The translations under genes were made by a program, and so were the position numbers. 64,000 bases of DNA from Agelaius tricolor. Taxonomy: Eukaryota; Chordata; Aves; Passeriformes; Icteridae. Positions 11,661 through 24,006 of the stretch are shown here, piece after piece. Below the pieces are notes generated by a model. It was given only the letters and a program-made list of their open reading frames with translations, had not been told where the DNA came from and did not search any database. Position 1 is the first letter of the stretch, and every line of letters starts with the position of its first letter. The DNA is taken from assembly GCA_023055355.1 (NCBI GenBank), contig JALJCS010000037.1, positions 806,001 through 870,000 of the forward strand, given 5' to 3'.

Positions 11661-14600
11661 CACTTGGAGGGATATGAGGGCTGATTCCCAGCTCAATAAT
11701 GCAGTATTTTTGTGTTCAGACACTCAGGGTGCATTTCCATGCCCCACATGCAGAGGGCTGAAGCATGCAGCATGTGCTGGGACAGTGCTGCAGGACTGTG
11801 AAGATGGCAATAACCCACCGGAAGGTTTGTGCTTGCTCATATTGTCCAAAACTGATGTTAACAAAGCAAAATGTACCCAGAACTGGGTTACTTCTGAAGG
11901 GAAGCTTGTTTCCAACTCCTGGAGAAACTCCAAGAGCAAAATAAAACAGGGAGCTGAGATCTTTGGCAATGTGGAAACATCCAGAGATATTTAGATGCTC
12001 GGTTCCTACACACACACCTTTTCTTTAAATCCTCTGCCTGCAGGGAGCTGAGCAGGTGCTGCTTCCCTGAGTAGCTCCAGGGCCAGGACTGCTGTGAGCA
12101 GGGTCCTGTGCTGGAGAAAGCAGACACAGAATGGGTGCAGGCACTGCCTGAGGAGGAGCAGGGTCCCTGGAACAGGCTGTGCCTGTGTCTCATTCTGAGT
12201 GCTCTTCAGGGGTTTCAGTCAGGGATGGCTGATGCAGGGAGCTCTGATGCTTTTTTTTTTTTTTTTTTTGGCTTAATATCACAGGCACTTGGACATCACA
12301 TATTCCAGTTTTCTGTAGGGACTTTGTGCCTGTTTGGTTCTGTGGTGATTTAAAAAAAAAAAAAAAAGGGAAATCAGGAGAAGAATTCCGAGAAATAGAG
12401 GGTGAAAAGGGATGGTGTCACTGTCTTAAAATCTTAAAATAAACCAGCAGCATGTGGCAATTTCTAATGGAAAAAGTAAATTCACTCTCAGATTATTTCC
12501 TGGGAACTTTTCACTCATTTTTGACACAGGGCTTTGCTCATCTATTTTGCTGTAAATCTAATTATTTCATTTTAAGTTCTCTGTTGAATGCAGGTTTAGA
12601 CTAGAAGACAGCAAAGGACTCTGAAAGTCACCAGCTTAAGGAACTCAGAGAAACTCAGCCTTGCTGAGATCCCTCATGTTGTTATGAAGATCTGACAGAC
12701 AGTTATTGGAATTCCTGGTAGGAATAGGTGAATAATGATTTCTCTTTTTTTTTTTTTTTATCAGTTTAGCTCTGGAAGAAAAAATGAAGGGAAAAATTAC
12801 TTTTAGGTATTTAAATGTAATTAGTGTAGCAGGGGAAGAATGAAAAAGATTTTATATTTGAGACTAAAAGGAAAAGGGAGTAGAAAATAATTTCAAAACT
12901 TGAATTTTGTATAAATGAATAACCTTTTTTTTCATAACCATATTATTTCACTTTTGGTCGGTTTTGTGGTTTTTTTTTTAACATCTCCTTCTGGATCCAC
13001 TTTATAGACATCTCATCATGAAGCATTTACATTAAGAAATAATGCAGTCATGTACTTTGATTATTTTAATTTTTTCCCATCCCACTTTTTGACAGTAGCT
13101 ATCTAATGAATTCAATCTGAATTAATAAACATTGGCAGACAATCCCCAAGCACTTTTCCGAGCCTAATTTTAGGATGTGTTAAAAACAATGTCTCGCATC
13201 CTTTAGTGCCTATGATTGCAGTTTCCTTTTTGCTGCACACAGTTAAAGACAATTCCTACCTCAAGTAGCAGATACTCAAAGGGTCCAGAGTGATGGGAGA
13301 TAAAAGGAGAAAATAAAAAGATCTGTCTGAAGTCAAAGTAAATCAGGAGCGGAGCTATATAGAGATGAGGATGGTCTTGACTTCATTCCCTGCTTTCTCA
13401 CCAGCCTGGGGATTAATTATAAATCTCTTTCTCACCCATTAGGTTTGTCTCATACTCCTTCTACTCCTGCACTTTCTCATTCACACCTTCAAGTCTTTGC
13501 TACTCTTCCTTTAATCCAACTTTCCCGACTCTCCAATTTTTGCAGGCTTTCCTCTCTTCTCCCCTGCTCCTCCTGGAGAGGATTGCTAACGAAGTGGCAA
13601 GTGTTAATAACATGTCTTGGCTGTGCCTGCTGTGATGGAGAAAGGAGGAGCAAGGTGGGTGAAGGAAAGCTGCACAGAAGGAGGAACAGGATGATCTGAG
13701 CTGATTCCAGGCTCTGGATGAGGTGCAGGAGGGCAGAGACACCTCCTTGCAATGGGAGCAGAGTGTGAGCTGAGTGTCCCAGGAGAACATCAACACATCT
13801 GCAAGGTGGGACTTGTCTCCTCAGGGATGCAGGGGCCAAAGCAAGGATTTCCATGGCTGGGGGATGTGCAAGGGAACCAGCAGAGCCCTGCCCTGTGCTG
13901 TGACAGGAGCTCAGAGCAGGGCACCCTGCACTTCATTTGCGTGGCTGGGTTTGTGCACAGGGACTTGTGGCACTGCAGGACATCAGCTGTGGATGTGCAC
14001 ACCCAGGGAGACAGGGCTGATGGTGCTGGCTGTGCTCCCTGTGCTGGCAGGGCTCCCACAGCCATCTGCTCTGGGCACAGGGTCCCACCTGAGCCTGGGC
14101 TGTCACCACAGCCCTGCCAGCTTCCTGCAGGATCCCCCGTTTGTCACTGCAGCCTCTGGGCAGAACCTGTGGGTTTAGGGGACTGAAGTGTTTAAGGGGG
14201 ACATAGGAGAGCCCCTGTTTTGGGCTGGCAGCTGCAGCTCCCTGAGGAGCACAGGCTAAGCCCACAGCAGCTGGTGGGGACAAACTCTGTTCCTGTGGGG
14301 ACAAAGATGTTGTCTTGTCTACAGGAGGAGGGACAAAACAAAAGTATAAATTAGAGGGAAGTTTCCTTGAGCTGCTCTGGTCTGAGAATGTTATACCAGG
14401 AATAAAATGTCCAAGAATAGCTGTCTGTCATTGTGAACAGTCACATAAGCCATGATAGATAATTTCAGCCTGTGTCTTCATGAGCACAGCAGACTCTAAA
14501 TACTCTTCTTTCTTTGGAAACTCCTTCCCAACACCTTTGATTTCACAGGGGTAAGCCAGCTGTATTTCTGTTCTGCATTTAATTTAACACTCATACAAAA

Positions 14601-16552
14601 TTATGTATCTAGCCAACTATTTATTATCTAATTTGATGTCTGTAGTTGAGGAAAGACTATTTATCCTTTCCCACAGCAGTGTCTCTTCCTCTGGCAGCTC
14701 TGACTAGCTGCTAGGTGCCCTGGGGAATGTCAAGGCAGAATTAATTAATCATGACCAGCCATGGAGGTGCTTTTCAGATTTGGATTTGGCCAGCTGATTG
14801 CACAGGGTCTTTCTGGGAGTCAGGCTGTTGAAGACACAAATGTGATGCTCGCTCTGGATTGCTTTCAAAGTCACTTTGGGAAGCATGCAGGATCCGTCCA
14901 GGGTGAGGAGATCCAGCAGGAGAATGTGTGCAGGCTGGTGGAGGGGACTGCTCGCTCCCTTTGGCAGGACACCATGCCAGGGAAGCTTTAAAGTGCCACT
15001 CAGCATGCCCTGTCCTTCCCCCAGCCCACAGAGGCGTGAATCTCTCAGCATTCCCGTGGAAGGCCTGCAGGCATTCATTCTGAATGTCTCCCTTGGAGCA
15101 GGAGGAGCTGTGATGGCACCTGGCCCTTGCCAAACTGGAAGTCACCCCTGGGCCTGCCCACGAGTGATGGCAACGCCGGCCAACTGCACAGGCTGTGCTG
15201 AAGCTGCCCTGTTTGTTTTACAAATAGCTCTCAGTTCTTCCAGGCCTTCTTGCCTCCCTTTGTAGAGCCTGGTTGAGCATGTGCTGCTCTTCCTGGTCAG
15301 TGATCTCCTCCTGGCACTGAGGAAAGGTCAAGTGTCCATGCCAGTTCTGTTGGATCTGTCAGCAGCCCTCGGGCGCTGCGGGCTCGCTGTGATTTGCAGA
15401 GTCTGGCACGGATGGGCAATATCTCCCTGCAGGAGCATTCCTCCTTTCCAAAGACACTCCACAGTGCAACTTGGGCTAATGAAGCCTCTCCCTCAAGGAC
15501 TCTTCCAGGGGGTAACTCCATGCTCAGTTGTGCTTTTGCTGTCAGAGGGATGGGGCTCTGATGCTACAGATGTGCTGGTGACAAGAAGGGGTAAGGTCAG
15601 CTTTCAAGTGAATTACCCACAGTTTTCAAAATTGATCATCCTCAAACCTCCTTTCCTGCTTTCGACTTGTTCCATTGTTGCCTAACACAGAGACAAATTG
15701 AGGCACTTTTCTCCTTCCCCACCCCAGAGATGAGGCCAGGAGCACAGAAACGTCAGCTGGGATGGGATGGAGCCATTTGTGGGGCGTGGAGGTGGAAACA
15801 TCAGCTTTTAATGGAAGTCTCAGACTCCAGCAGTGCTCACTATTAGCCAAGAGCTGTAATCCATAGTGACAGGCCAGCTGGAGCACAAGGACACTTCCAG
15901 GCAGATCTGCATTCAGAGGTGCACTCCCAGCAGCTGCATGGGGGAATTCAGATTTCCAGCCACGGAGCTTGGCACACCAGGCATGTCCCACTCAGAGGAA
16001 AAGCAGACTGAAAAGCCCCTCTTCCACTGTAAATGAATCTCCAAATGAATCTCCACAAGTTGGGGATGCTTCTTTTTATTCCCACTGAAATAAAAGGAAT
16101 GGATGGAGTTGCCTTGTTTCAGGCTCAGCTCCTCACCCTCCCTTTTGCCTCTTGCTTTGCTCTTCTTTTCAACCCACTTTTCCCACCACCTGCACAGACA
16201 TTCACAGAGTGATTCCCCTCTGCTACGTGCAGGGGAGCAGAAATGTGGTTTCAAATTAAAAAAAAAAAAAATCAGGTAGACTTCCAAGAAGGAGGTGGAA
16301 TACATCTTTTAAAAGTACGTAAGTGGTTTGGAAGACAGAGGTCCCAGGAGGTCAATGGTATTCAGACTTTTAAATCCCTGATGCTCAGGAAAACATTGCA
16401 TACAAATTCCACTCTGGGAAAATCTGCATTTTCTTCTTCTTCTATTTTTATTTTTTTCTTTAACAAGTAGAGGAGTTGGTTTTCTGGTGTACAGAAGGGA
16501 GAGAAGCTGTACTTTGCTGTCATTGAGCTGACAGAGCTGCTTGGAAAATGGA
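11661..16552. other. Unique intronic sequence
   Basis: No gene. Homopolymers: T19 at 12251-12269, A16 at 12352-12367 and a T tract at about 12746-12759. An AT-rich, low-complexity-free block at about 13010-13260 looks like a possible conserved noncoding element. The rest is GC-mixed unique sequence. Confidence 0.55.
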
Positions 16553-16703
16553 CAATTTCCTTGGGAAATTCTTGCCTTTTGACATGTGGTGGCTTTTTAT
16601 AAACTTCAGTGTGAAGGAGAACCATGATCCCACAAAGCTCTTATGACCTAAAATTTAAAAGCAATAATAATTTGAGATCATTGATATTTTCTGTTCCTTT
16701 GTG
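16553..16703 (+). repeat. Inverted duplication, left arm
   Basis: These 151 bases recur in reverse complement at 18173-18331. Apart from an 8-bp internal tandem duplication (ATAAACTT) in the right arm and a short mismatch near the outer end (TTGCC versus TTCCG), the two arms read as identical. That implies a recent copying event. No recognisable transposon ends or flanking target duplication are visible. Confidence 0.93.
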
Positions 16704-18172
16704 CTGAAGCACTTAGATACTGTGGGAAATATTTGGCATTGTATGATAATCCATAAAATAAACAGCTTTATGCATTGTATAATCTACTCTAAACATATAT
16801 CAATACAATACACAATATGTAGAAATGTCAAAACAAATTAATTGAAACAATACAAAAATAATGTGTTTATTTCCTCAAAATTAAACATTTCAATATGACT
16901 GAAATGAAGAGAGAAAATCAAACTGATTTGTTTTGACACTTTAAACGTGAAAAAAGTTTGTCAAAATTGACGTTCCCATGCAACATTTCGATTTTGAGGG
17001 AACTGCGTTTTCCTGCGAAAAACTGTTCTGTCAAAATTTTTTGACCAGCTCCACTTAGAGTCTATCCAAACAGACAAGCAGCACAGCCAAGACTCTCAAA
17101 CGCTCCAGGTGGTCAGGAGATGGATTAGGCACAGAGCAGAACAGTCTCAGAGAAGGAAATAAATAAAGCTCACAGCTAGAGGTGGCCTCAAGTGTGGGTA
17201 GCAAAGGGCTGTAATGTTGGAGATGCTCAGACCTGGATGGTGCTGAACTTTAATCCCAGAAAGGACTGAATTGCTCCAGTTTTTAATTTTTTTTTTAGCA
17301 TATCTGTGTTGCAGAGCTGGTGCACTGATGGGAGAGGGTGCTTGTGATGCCAGTGCAGATCCTCAAGATCCTCTGGGACTTTCTAGTTCTTGGCTTTGGT
17401 TGGAGCCTAGCTGGTACCAGCCTTCTGTGCTTGACAGATTAATACTGGCAAGGATGAGATGGCTTTATTTTCCACACATCCTTCTGTCCCAGTGGAAATC
17501 CCAGGCTCAGGGCTTGGGGAATAGGTGGGAATGCAGTGCTGCAGGAAGATTGGCTCTGGGATTCAGGGCTGCTGAGAGCAGCTTTGGGTAGGAGTTCTCC
17601 CACCTTCGTGATACACAGCTTTTAAATCTTCTCATTATATAAATGCAGTTCCAGGTTAATGTGAGTTTCTAATTTAATACGCTGTTCCAAATTAAGAGTT
17701 AATATGGTATTTGATTATCTTTTTGCAATGAGATCCAACCCAAGGCTCATTGACTTCAATAGACTTTGCAGGAGGACCTGCAATGGCAGAGCCTGAGCTC
17801 CAGATTTCTGACTTCTGCTGCAGGAGCTGCCCATGAAATGCTGTTATTTGGGGCTAACACTCATTCTAGCTCACTTTCCTAGCCTGAATTGATGTGCAGT
17901 GCATCTAAGTTCTCCTCTGTGGGGTGGCTGGGCTGCATGAGGGACTGACCCTGGGCGTTTCCAGCCTCAGAGCAGTGCCCTGCATACCCTGACCAGTGAT
18001 TTGTGGAACTCACCCCTAAGTCACCCCCGGGGAGTTGCAGGGACATGGAGCCCCCATCAGGGACCTGCTGTGCTCACCCTGGCCCTACCTGCAGCTCTGT
18101 TCCCCCACAGCAGCCTGAGCCATCCCTGGGAGGTGCCACCCTGCTTCCAGAGTGCCCAGGCAGGGCTGAGAC
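16704..18172. other. Spacer between the inverted arms (1,469 bp)
   Basis: There is no ORF with recognisable homology. The part at about 16830-17050 contains the motifs CATTTCGATTTTGAGG and CTGTCAAAATTTTTTGAC, shared in spirit with sequences near 19.2, 35.6 and 43.3 kb. This suggests an old dispersed repeat. Confidence 0.5.
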
Positions 18173-18331
18173 CACAAAGGAACAGAAAATATCAATGATC
18201 TCAAATTATTATTGCTTTTAAATTTTAGGTCATAAGAGCTTTGTGGGATCATGGTTCTCCTTCACACTGAAGTTTATAAGTTTATAAAAAGCCACCACAT
18301 GTCAAAACGGAAGAATTTCCCAAGGAAATTG
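18173..18331 (-). repeat. Inverted duplication, right arm
   Basis: Reverse complement of 16553-16703. It differs mainly by one extra ATAAACTT (TTTATAAACTTATAAACTTC, read on the - strand). Transcribed together, the arms could fold into a stem of about 150 bp with a 1.5-kb loop. Confidence 0.93.
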
Positions 18332-20334
18332 TGGCTGCAGGAACCAGGGGGACTAAATGCACACTGAGTTTTATGGCAAATTCCTCATCCACTCGTGGGG
18401 ATAAGGAAGGTGGAGCTGCCCAAGGCTGGAATTTGCGAGTGGCAACTCAGAGTCCCTTTCCTCTCCCCTCTTCAGCAGCTCCTCTTGGCTCCATCCAGCT
18501 GAGTGGTGGTGAAATGTGGTGCCCAGAGGAAGCTCCAGTGGTGCCTTTCATCCTGGCAGGCAGGCTGGCATTATCCAAGCAGCAGGAGCTGCAGCAGGAG
18601 AAGGAATGGCCTGTGGATTTTAACCCCTTCTGCTCCTCCACCCTTAGAACACAATAACCCAGCCAAAGGCTAAGCTCCTTTTAGAGGGATGAGACAAATG
18701 GGAAGATAAACCATTTGCAAGGATTAGGTAACCTCAGCTTCTTCTACTGAGAGAAGCAGTGGTGATTTGCATTTCCCAAGGCCTATGGAGTGGGATCACA
18801 CCATGTGAGCTTAGGTGACAAAGTCTTTTCCCAGGAATGAACTTCAGAACAGAAATATTGCACAGAGAGTCAGGTGTGGGATATGAGTTGACTTTCTTGA
18901 ACTGAATTTTATATTATTGCTCTCCAGAGGAGTTTTGGCACCACTTTTTTTTTCCTTCAGCCTTTCAGCTCACAGGCCCCAGTTGCTGCAATGGAATATG
19001 TTAGAAAGACTGGCACCAGGATGGAGCAGTTCTGAAAGCAAAAACCAGGATTTCTGGACTCTGGCACAGGCCTCATGAAACTGAGAATTCAGATCACTCT
19101 TTCCTGAGTTTCCAGTAAAAAATGCAGGGAATAGTATGATTTTTGTCCTGTTTATTGTGTCTGGTTTGCAGGTGTTTCTTTTTCCAAATTGTGAGAAAAG
19201 TATTAAATGAATTTGGATATTTCCTCTTGTGCATAAATTACGAAATCTATTTCGGCTCAGTCAAAACACACAGCTTAAGAAAACACTTGATTTTGATTTT
19301 GAATGTATGTTACTCAACATGTAATGAAAAACAAAACACAATCTTGAACCAATCCCTTCCAAACGGAACACTCAACACATTCTGTTCCAAAGAAAAGCTG
19401 ACTTTATCAAAACGCCTTTTTTTTTCCCCCCTTAAATCAACAAATTTCTACAAAGTGTTTTGCCTCTGATGAATTGGCATTTTCCTGACATGAAATGAGC
19501 AATCCAAAATAATTCTAAGCAGCTCTGTGGCAAGTCCCAGCTAATTCTGGAATAGTAGCATGAAGGTGCGTAGGAAGGGTACTGCAAGGAGATGTAAGAG
19601 ATTTGGGTTGAATTCCTCAAGCAGTTATAAAATGATCTGGGACAAGCCATTAATCTACCCCATGTCTCAATGCCCATCCTGCTGAATGGGAAAAAGCAGC
19701 ATTTCTCCATCTCCTAAAGCTGCTGCAAGGACAAAAATCTATTAATGCTTGTAAGATTACTGGACTTTGATATGAGGTGTAAAAATACTGAGGAAGACAG
19801 AAGATAGAGCTGCATTTTTGTGTAACTTAAAAAGAAATTATGGGGAAGTGGACTAACTAGGACAATACTTTAATAATAGTAGGAATAATTTCAAGTTCAG
19901 GGCAGTGCTTAATAGAAATCACTGCTCAACACCCGCCATATTTTTTTTTTTTTAATAAGCAGCTCAGAAAAGTGCAATTTATCATTACTATTATCATCTA
20001 TATTCATTCTATCTCTGCCACTTCACAAATGAGAGGAGTTCCTCACAAACATCTACAAAAGCGAGCTCATTATCCAGTCTCCCTATTTTTAACTCTCATT
20101 TGTGACAATAGCTATCAAACCCTTGCCAACAGTTGGGCTGCTGGTGTGCTGACACCGCTGCTCCGCGGCCCGCTGAGCGGGATTAGCTCACTGTTCCCTT
20201 GCCTTCCCCCATCTGTCCCCGGCCATCTGCTGTCCTTGCTCTCCTAAATGGATTCTGAGCTTTTTGGGGCATGCACCAAAGCCTTGCTGCTTGCTGTCTG
20301 TGCAGCACCCACTGTTCCAGACTTGGATTCAGCA
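18332..20334. other. Unique intronic sequence with an old SINE remnant
   Basis: No gene. AT-rich sequence at about 19180-19420 shares TTTTGATTTTGA and TATCAAAACG-type motifs with the putative dispersed family at 16.8-17.05 kb. A small CpG-containing patch lies at 20100-20230. Confidence 0.5.
19615..19770 (+). repeat. MIR-like ancient SINE remnant
   Basis: The order of motifs follows the MIR consensus: GATCTGGGACAAGCCATTAATCT, then CATGTCTCAATGCCCATC, then GAATGGG, then a GCTGCAAGGA block, then TAATGCTTGTAAGAT. Each is diverged, so the assignment rests on the series rather than on any one motif. Confidence 0.5.
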
Positions 20335-20905
20335 GGATTGGCTTCAGAGTCGCAGGGTTTTGAGTGGGAAGGGATCCACAGGGATCTCATCCAGCCCAGC
20401 CCCTGTCCCTGCCCAGACACCCCAACAACCCCACCCTGGGCATCCCTGGCAGTGCTGGCCAAAGGCTCCTGGAGCTCTGGCAGCCTCAGGACCATGCCCA
20501 TTCCCTGGGGAGCCTTTCCCTGATCCCCAGCCTGAGCTGCCCTGGCCCAGCCCCAGCTGTTCCCTCCAATCCCATCACTGGTCACAGAGACATCAGTGCC
20601 TCCCCTTCCACCTCCCCTTGTGAGGAACCTGAATCCCTCCAATCCCATCCCTGGTCACAGAGAGATCAGTGCCTCCCCTTCCACCTCCCCTTGTGAGGAG
20701 CCTGAATCCCTCCAATCCCAACCCTGGTCACAGACACATCTGTGCCTCCTCTTCCACCTCCCCTTGTGAGGAACCTGAATGCCACAACTTCTCCTGAGTC
20801 CCCTCTTCTCCAGTCTGGAGAAACCTCAGCAGCTCCTCCTATGGCTTCTCCTCTAGATCCTTCACCATCTTCACAACCCTGTGACACTTCACCATAAACC
20901 TTTTC
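20335..20905 (-). mobile_element. CR1 LINE fragment, antisense, with internal tandem expansion
   Basis: The left end (GGGAAGGGATCCACAGGGATCTCATCCAGCC) and right end (CTTCTCCAGTCTGGAGAAACC, then CTCCTCCTATGG and CACCATCTTCACAACCCTG) match the antisense 3' part of avian CR1 as I know it. Between them a 73-bp unit is repeated three times from 20564. Its coding sequence is decayed. Confidence 0.7.
20564..20782. repeat. Three 73-bp tandem units inside the CR1 fragment
   Basis: Units start at 20564, 20637 and 20710 with CTCCAATCCCA and end GAACCTGAATCC or a close variant. The third is the most diverged. The period is exactly 73 in both steps. Confidence 0.92.
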
Positions 20906-23884
20906 CTGTGCACCTGTGTGCATGAGCAGAAGTTCATTTCAATTCTTTTCCCAACCTGTGGAAGGATCTCCTTTCCACACAGAGCCCTGACCCCAGTGCC
21001 TGTGGAGCCTGGAATTCAGAGCAGTGACTGTGGCACCTTGGCCAGCAGATTTATGGTCACGACTTTTGGGGTTTGACTCCCTCTGTCCAGCACCACCTGA
21101 TTTTGTGACTTGGTGGAGTCAGCTGCTACTCTTGCTTGGTTTGAAGGCACCTCTCATCCTCCTCATCATCACACCAGGAGTCTACAATTAGCTGAAGTGT
21201 GGGGACAAACAAGCTGAGAGCAGGTACAGAGCTGTTATTACCACTACAATCTTTGCCTCCTTACAGGCAAGGAGTAATAGGAGTTTCTGCACAAAACCTG
21301 CTCCCTTTAGGCTGCTGGCTGAACTGCATTAATAAAAGAGGGTTTGTGGGGTGGTTTTGGTTCACAGAATATTCTGACAAGTTGTAAGCAAAGTGTTGAT
21401 AAACTGAAAAGAAGAAAAATCTTTTCTCCTACAAGTCATTTGGGGTAAAAAGTGATATTTTTATCACTGTTCCCTCTGAAGGGCGTGGAAAGACAAATCA
21501 AAAGGAGAAGAAAGCTCCAGTAATTTCAAACTGAGATTTGGAAACCCCCTTGGAGCTCTCACAACCCAAACACTGACATCTCCCAATCATTATTTTTTTC
21601 AGCATGAGCAATTTGGCAAAAGTGAAGTGAATTTGTGGACTCAGTTGGTATTTTTGGAGAAGTATTTCTCATCGTCTCTCCTTGCCTTTCCTCACCCGAA
21701 AATATTTCGGCTGATGAATATCCCGCAGGTCTAACCACTCATGCATATTTAAAACTGGAGTGGTGAAAGAATAATGCAAATTTAGACACTGATCAGAGCA
21801 GAATTATTGAGATTTGGGGATGGATTAGCCGATCACTGCCTGAAATAGTGAAATCCCACTTCCCTGGAAAAACAGCTTTACAACCATTTGGGATTTTACA
21901 GTGTTGTATGCCACAGTCACCCAGAGAGTCAGAGCCACTGCTGAGCTGCAGCTCCAGCCCTGACTCAGTCAGGTATCAGTGTCTGCAGTCTGAGCTATAA
22001 AGACATCTAGGTCAGAAGTGCCCAAATTCTGTTTTTCCAGAGCTCAGGTTTATCCACAGCAGTTCATATGACTTAAACTCTGACAGATTGGCTTCCCTTT
22101 CCATCCCCATTGCCTGAATTCCTCTGGCCCTGACAGAGGAGAGGTGTCCCCAGCTGGGCTGGGTTGCTGGGCAGGGTTTCCAAAGGACAGGCAGGGCTGC
22201 TCCTGGTGTTGTCTTTCCAATATTTTCACGGGCCATCTCTCAGTTAGGGGCAGGACAGAAATGTTACTGCTCCACAAGTTAAATCCTAAAGGTGTGGGGC
22301 AGCAATCAGCTGTCCAGGAATCTGAGTGCACAAACTCAAAGCAGGCATGGCTGAATAAAAGCTAGAGTAGCACATCCTGTACTTAAAATTAAGGGTACAC
22401 TTAATCTGTTCTCTGAAATGAGGTCAGACATTCGTCACTTCCCAGGGTTGAGCTCTAAACTAACATAAGCTGTTTCATCTCTCCCCTGACACTTCAGTCT
22501 CTTACTAATTTATCAGCATCCTAAAGCCGTGTGTGAAGTTGCTGAAGAGCAGAACTGTTTCAGATACAAATAGCAATTGTTAGCCTCTTCCCTCTGGTAA
22601 ATGGCAGCAGGCAGAAACCTCTCTCAACCTGCCAAGAACCAAATGTGGGACACAAGGAAGAATTATTGGTGCATGAAGCTTAAAGAGATAGGGGACTTAT
22701 TCCTGTACTGCAAATAATGTGTTCAGTAATTTCTCTTTCCTGAGTCTGCATTTCTGATGGAAATAGTTCACAACAACGAGCATGGGAAAACAGAAGGGAT
22801 GTGTGTGAGATCAATTTGGATCTAATAGAAGAGATAAATGAAAGGTACAGGGGTTAGGGGAAAGGTAGAAAATCCCAGGAGGCAGAGGAGTGTTCACAGC
22901 AAGCATGGAGAGTCAGAGCACCTGCATCCTGTCTGCCTGTTTGTAGCAGGGATCTGGGGCTGCACAGCCTCCCTTGGATGGAACAGACCTTGCAGTATAA
23001 TTTTGTGCAAAATCTATCACTCTGAGCTCTCCCACTGTATAAAAATTACCTTTTAAGTGGCTAAGTAGACATCCAGCTCTATTCTTTTCTTCTTATTTCA
23101 AGAAACAATGGGAGTAACAGCACTTGCCTGCCTTACTAGAGTGCTGAGAGCTTTAATTAATGTCTCTAATTCAATTTGAACTCCTTGGATAAAAGGCACT
23201 GCCTTGTGACAGCGAAGGTATTGCTGAAAATAGAATATAATTAACACACAGATATCAATCACAAAGAAATTAAGTGTACATTCAAATACAACTTGCACTT
23301 TACAGAAAATACTTGCCTATTTTTCCTCCACGAATCCTGTAGACTCATAAGATAAGGAACATTTAATGTCCCAGGCTGAATTGGTATTAGAAAAAGGGCA
23401 CCTTAAGCCACCTAACAAACTCCAAGGGGCTTTAAGAGGGATCTCCATGTGCACTGGGGGAAGAGCTTCCATGCTGGATGGGGCTGGAAAATGACTGCAC
23501 CATGACTCAGAGTCAGCACATCCACCATTCCCTGCTCCCACTGCTTGTTTGCTGTGAACTGGAGCCATGTCCTGGCTCACCCACGGATCATGTTTATTAA
23601 CAGATGTGATGATTGCATGATGGTGTTTGTTGACACGAGCCAGAAGGACCCAGCTCCCTCCCTGCTGTGCTGTGCTTCTCTTTCCTGTGGGGATGGGCTG
23701 CAGAGCTGGGTTTTGTTAACTGCTGCTCTTTGCTGAAATGGTTGGCATTCTCTGTAGGGCAGAAATACCTTGGGAGCCATGTGGGCAGTGGGTTTGTGTT
23801 TTGGGAGGTGCTACAGCCCAATTCTGGCCTCCCCAGCAAGTTCTTGGTCTAAAGAGTCGCACAAACCCCATTGTGACTCCGTGC

Positions 23885-23965
23885 TGACAATTGGAAAGTG
23901 AGGCCAAGAGCCCCCATCTAAGGGCACTGCCCAAGGTCATAGGGGGAGTTTGGGGCAGAGTTGAG
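23885..23965 (-). repeat. MIR-like ancient SINE remnant, antisense
   Basis: Read on the - strand it gives TATGACCTTGGGCAGTGCCC, then TTAGATGGGGGCTCTTGGCC and TCACTTTCC. These parallel the MIR series TGACCTTGGGCAAGTCAC, CTCTGAGCC, CAGTTTCC. Confidence 0.6.
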
Positions 23966-24006
23966 CCAGACACTGGATTCTTGGATCAAAACCCAGTGTC
24001 TGGCTC
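23963..24006. repeat. Perfect 14-bp inverted repeat with 16-base loop
   Basis: GAGCCAGACACTGG (23963-23976) is the exact reverse complement of CCAGTGTCTGGCTC (23993-24006). No T tract follows, and a function is not evident. Confidence 0.85.

Noticed and set aside
12251..12367. T19 ... A16 pair as a processed element
   Set aside because: The 80 bases between show no gene or SINE features; homopolymers are common in this intron.
16553..18331. DNA transposon with long terminal inverted repeats
   Set aside because: No target-site duplication, no transposase and no typical terminal motif were found. Left as an inverted duplication of unknown origin.
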